Origin: Alphaproteobacteria bacterium
GTDB lineage: Bacteria; Pseudomonadota; Alphaproteobacteria; JAJFFI01
Reading direction: 5' to 3'
Assembly (NCBI GenBank): GCA_030066595.1
Contig: JASJBI010000038.1
Coordinates: 1-64,000 of the forward strand
DNA length: 64,000 nucleotides
Numbering within the stretch: position 1 is the first letter of the stretch; the number at the start of each line of letters is the position of its first letter. Below the pieces are notes generated by a model. The model was not told the origin of the DNA, did not search any database, and saw only the letters and a list, made by a program, of their open reading frames with translations. Of the stretch, positions 62,547 to 64,000 are shown piece after piece. The translations under genes were made by a program, and so were the position numbers.

Positions 62547-63990
62547 GCCGCAGTCTGACCCGCAGTTTGCGCCGCCGTCTGCGGCGCGCGACGGGCCGCG
62601 GCGGTTGGCCGCGCGCCTCGATCCGGCGCCGGATGGCCGCATGAGCCTCGGCGGTGAGGGGAAATCCCCAGATCACCCCTGCGGCCACCAATTTCAGCAT
62701 CGCCGGGGCGACCCCGAACAAGACCGCCAATCCCAGCAGTCCGAGCGAACCGGTGGGCCCCGTCTGCGGGCTGAAGCCGAAGGCGGCCAGGGCTGGAAAG
62801 GCGACGCCAAGGGCCAAGGCCATGGCGAGTTTGCCGGCCGCGGCCCACAGCGCGAAATACCGACCGGCGCGATGGTCGCCGCTGCGCAGGGTATCCAGAT
62901 CGACGATATCCGCCAGCATGGCCGGCGGCAGGGCCAGATCGGCGCCCAGCGCCGCGCCGCTGACCAGGCAGATCACGAGGAAAGGCCAGACCTCGCCGGC
63001 GCCCAGCAAGGGGACGCAGACGGTCGCCACGGCGCTCGCCGCCATGGCCACGGCCCAGACGCGGTGTTTGCCGAATCGGCCGCTGGCCTGGACCCAGACG
63101 GGGATCGCCAGAGCCGCAGCCAGGAAAAAGGCCACCAGCAGAGGGCCTGCCAGCGATCGGATCTCCAGGGCATGCTCCACGAACAGCAGAAACAGGCTCG
63201 CCTGCAGCGCGTTCGCGAGCATCGCCGCCAGGGCGACGCCGAGGAACCAGCGGAAGGCGCCGTTCCGCGCCAGCATCTTGAAGGCACGCCGCGGACCGGA
63301 GTGGCGCACCGGAACCAGGTGTCGCTCCGGCACGGCCCCGTAGAGCACGGCCAGGCCGATCGGCAAGAGCCCCGCCCCGAGCCAGAACAGCAGCGTCATG
63401 GCGGCGGCATCGGCCTGCGCGACCGACCGTTCGGGCAGTTGCCAGAGCAGGATCGGCAGGCTCGCGACGCTGACCGTGCCTAAGAGTCCAAAGATCTCCC
63501 GCCAGCCGGTGATCCGGGTGCGTTCCGCATAGTCCGGCGACAGTTCCGCTCCCCAGGCCAGATAGGGCAGCCGAACCAGCCACAGCCCGGTGTAGAACAG
63601 GATCGACCAGCCCAGCAGGTGACCCGCGCCCACGCCCGTCCTCGGCAGGAACAGGTGCCATCCCGCCACCAGGATCACCGCCAGGCCCAGCATCGGCCAG
63701 GGCCGGCGGCGGCCGAATCGGGTGTCGATCCGGTCGATCAGCACCCCGAGGGCGGGTCCGATGGCGATATCCCAGATGCGCGCGAGGGTCAGAACGAAAC
63801 CGGTGGCCACCAGCCCCAGGCCCATCTCCTCGGCATAGAAGTGCGGCACGAACACCAGGAGCGCGCTGGCAAACAAGGCCAGCGGCAGGCCGGGCGCTCC
63901 GTAGGCGATCAGGGTGCCGAGGGCAAAGGGCTGGGTCTGGCTGGGTTTGGTTCGGGGCACAGGCGGACGTCTGTCCTGGGTTTCTGGCAA
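62527..63990 (-). CDS. MFS transporter, glycoside-pentoside-hexuronide (GPH) family
   Basis: A membrane protein of up to 487 residues with about twelve hydrophobic segments. The cation-binding region ARIWDIAIGPALGVLIDRID and RFGRRRPWPMLG in the first half (the D-x-x-x-GxxxDR and GRRRP motifs) identify the GPH:cation symporter family, related to melibiose permease. LPPAMLADIVDLDTLRSGDHR in the second half supports this. The C-terminus ends in a run of arginines. The start is uncertain: TTG at 63990 or GTG at 63960, and the frame stays open to the window edge. Confidence 0.85.
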   Translation of the reverse strand: MPETQDRRPPVPRTKPSQTQPFALGTLIAYGAPGLPLALFASALLVFVPHFYAEEMGLGLVATGFVLTLARIWDIAIGPALGVLIDRIDTRFGRRRPWPMLGLAVILVAGWHLFLPRTGVGAGHLLGWSILFYTGLWLVRLPYLAWGAELSPDYAERTRITGWREIFGLLGTVSVASLPILLWQLPERSVAQADAAAMTLLFWLGAGLLPIGLAVLYGAVPERHLVPVRHSGPRRAFKMLARNGAFRWFLGVALAAMLANALQASLFLLFVEHALEIRSLAGPLLVAFFLAAALAIPVWVQASGRFGKHRVWAVAMAASAVATVCVPLLGAGEVWPFLVICLVSGAALGADLALPPAMLADIVDLDTLRSGDHRAGRYFALWAAAGKLAMALALGVAFPALAAFGFSPQTGPTGSLGLLGLAVLFGVAPAMLKLVAAGVIWGFPLTAEAHAAIRRRIEARGQPPRPVARRRRRRKLRVRLRPNPRSA

Positions 63991-64000
63991 GGCGTCTATA

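Overview
This window comes from a GC-rich alphaproteobacterium, probably a member or relative of the Rhodospirillales. The clearest taxonomic signals are the gene order dusB-ntrB-ntrC-ntrY-ntrX-trkA-(aminotransferase)-hfq-hflX, the fused ispDF gene, a CIRCE-controlled groESL operon, and an alphaproteobacterial-type pdhB-pdhC-lpdA-lipA cluster. The species cannot be named from the sequence alone. Most of the window is ordinary chromosomal core; the last third is more accessory in character.

Layout. 1-5.7 kb: pyruvate dehydrogenase and lipoate genes on the plus strand, ending in ratA. 5.7-9.6 kb: a minus-strand block with a CPBP protease, pncC/cinA, pgpA, an EamA exporter and ispDF. 9.8-27.2 kb: a long plus-strand run holding a CcsA-like membrane protein, a hydrolase, dusB, two nitrogen two-component systems (NtrBC and NtrYX), trkA, a D-amino acid aminotransferase-like gene, a HAD phosphatase, hfq, hflX, groES-groEL and an inositol monophosphatase-like gene. 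27.2-37.4 kb: a minus-strand run holding ydfG, mazG, a metallo-beta-lactamase-fold gene, tatD, metG, holB, tmk, dacA, rlpA and mltB. 37.9-39.6 kb: an Aer-like PAS protein next to a soluble chemoreceptor. 39.8-46.9 kb: a purine uptake and degradation cluster (BMP-type binding protein, two permeases, xdhC, hiuH, puuE, pucG). 46.9-49.7 kb: a type I secretion adaptor and ABC exporter. 50.1 kb: tRNA-Ser(UGA). 50.4-64 kb: accessory genes, including a TPR/oxygenase protein, a ParA plus ribbon-helix-helix pair with a third acidic repeat protein, a Tat-type rubrerythrin, a B12-binding radical SAM protein, an isochorismatase-like hydrolase, Sel1 repeats, a GST, a tautomerase with a duplicated remnant, a LysR regulator, a long foldback element and an MFS transporter.

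The most striking observation is a near-perfect XerCD recombination site (dif) at 29019-29046. Around it, the FtsK-orienting motif GGGNAGGG reverses direction: seven copies on the plus strand to the left and seven on the minus strand to the right, with no opposing copy found by eye. Gene orientation also converges on this region. Together these suggest that the window spans the chromosome replication terminus. The sequence near dif also holds a one-mismatch parS-like palindrome and, 1.8 kb away, a degenerate half-dif.

Other points of interest are a PdhC with two E3-binding domains, a type I secretion adaptor with a much shortened hairpin, a purine transporter with no ATPase gene beside it, an orphan ParA module, a 32-residue membrane protein gene with its own promoter and ribosome binding site, and a 180-nt foldback that supplies part of the lysR stop codon. 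All coordinates and starts were read by eye; family assignments rest on recognised motifs, not on database searches.
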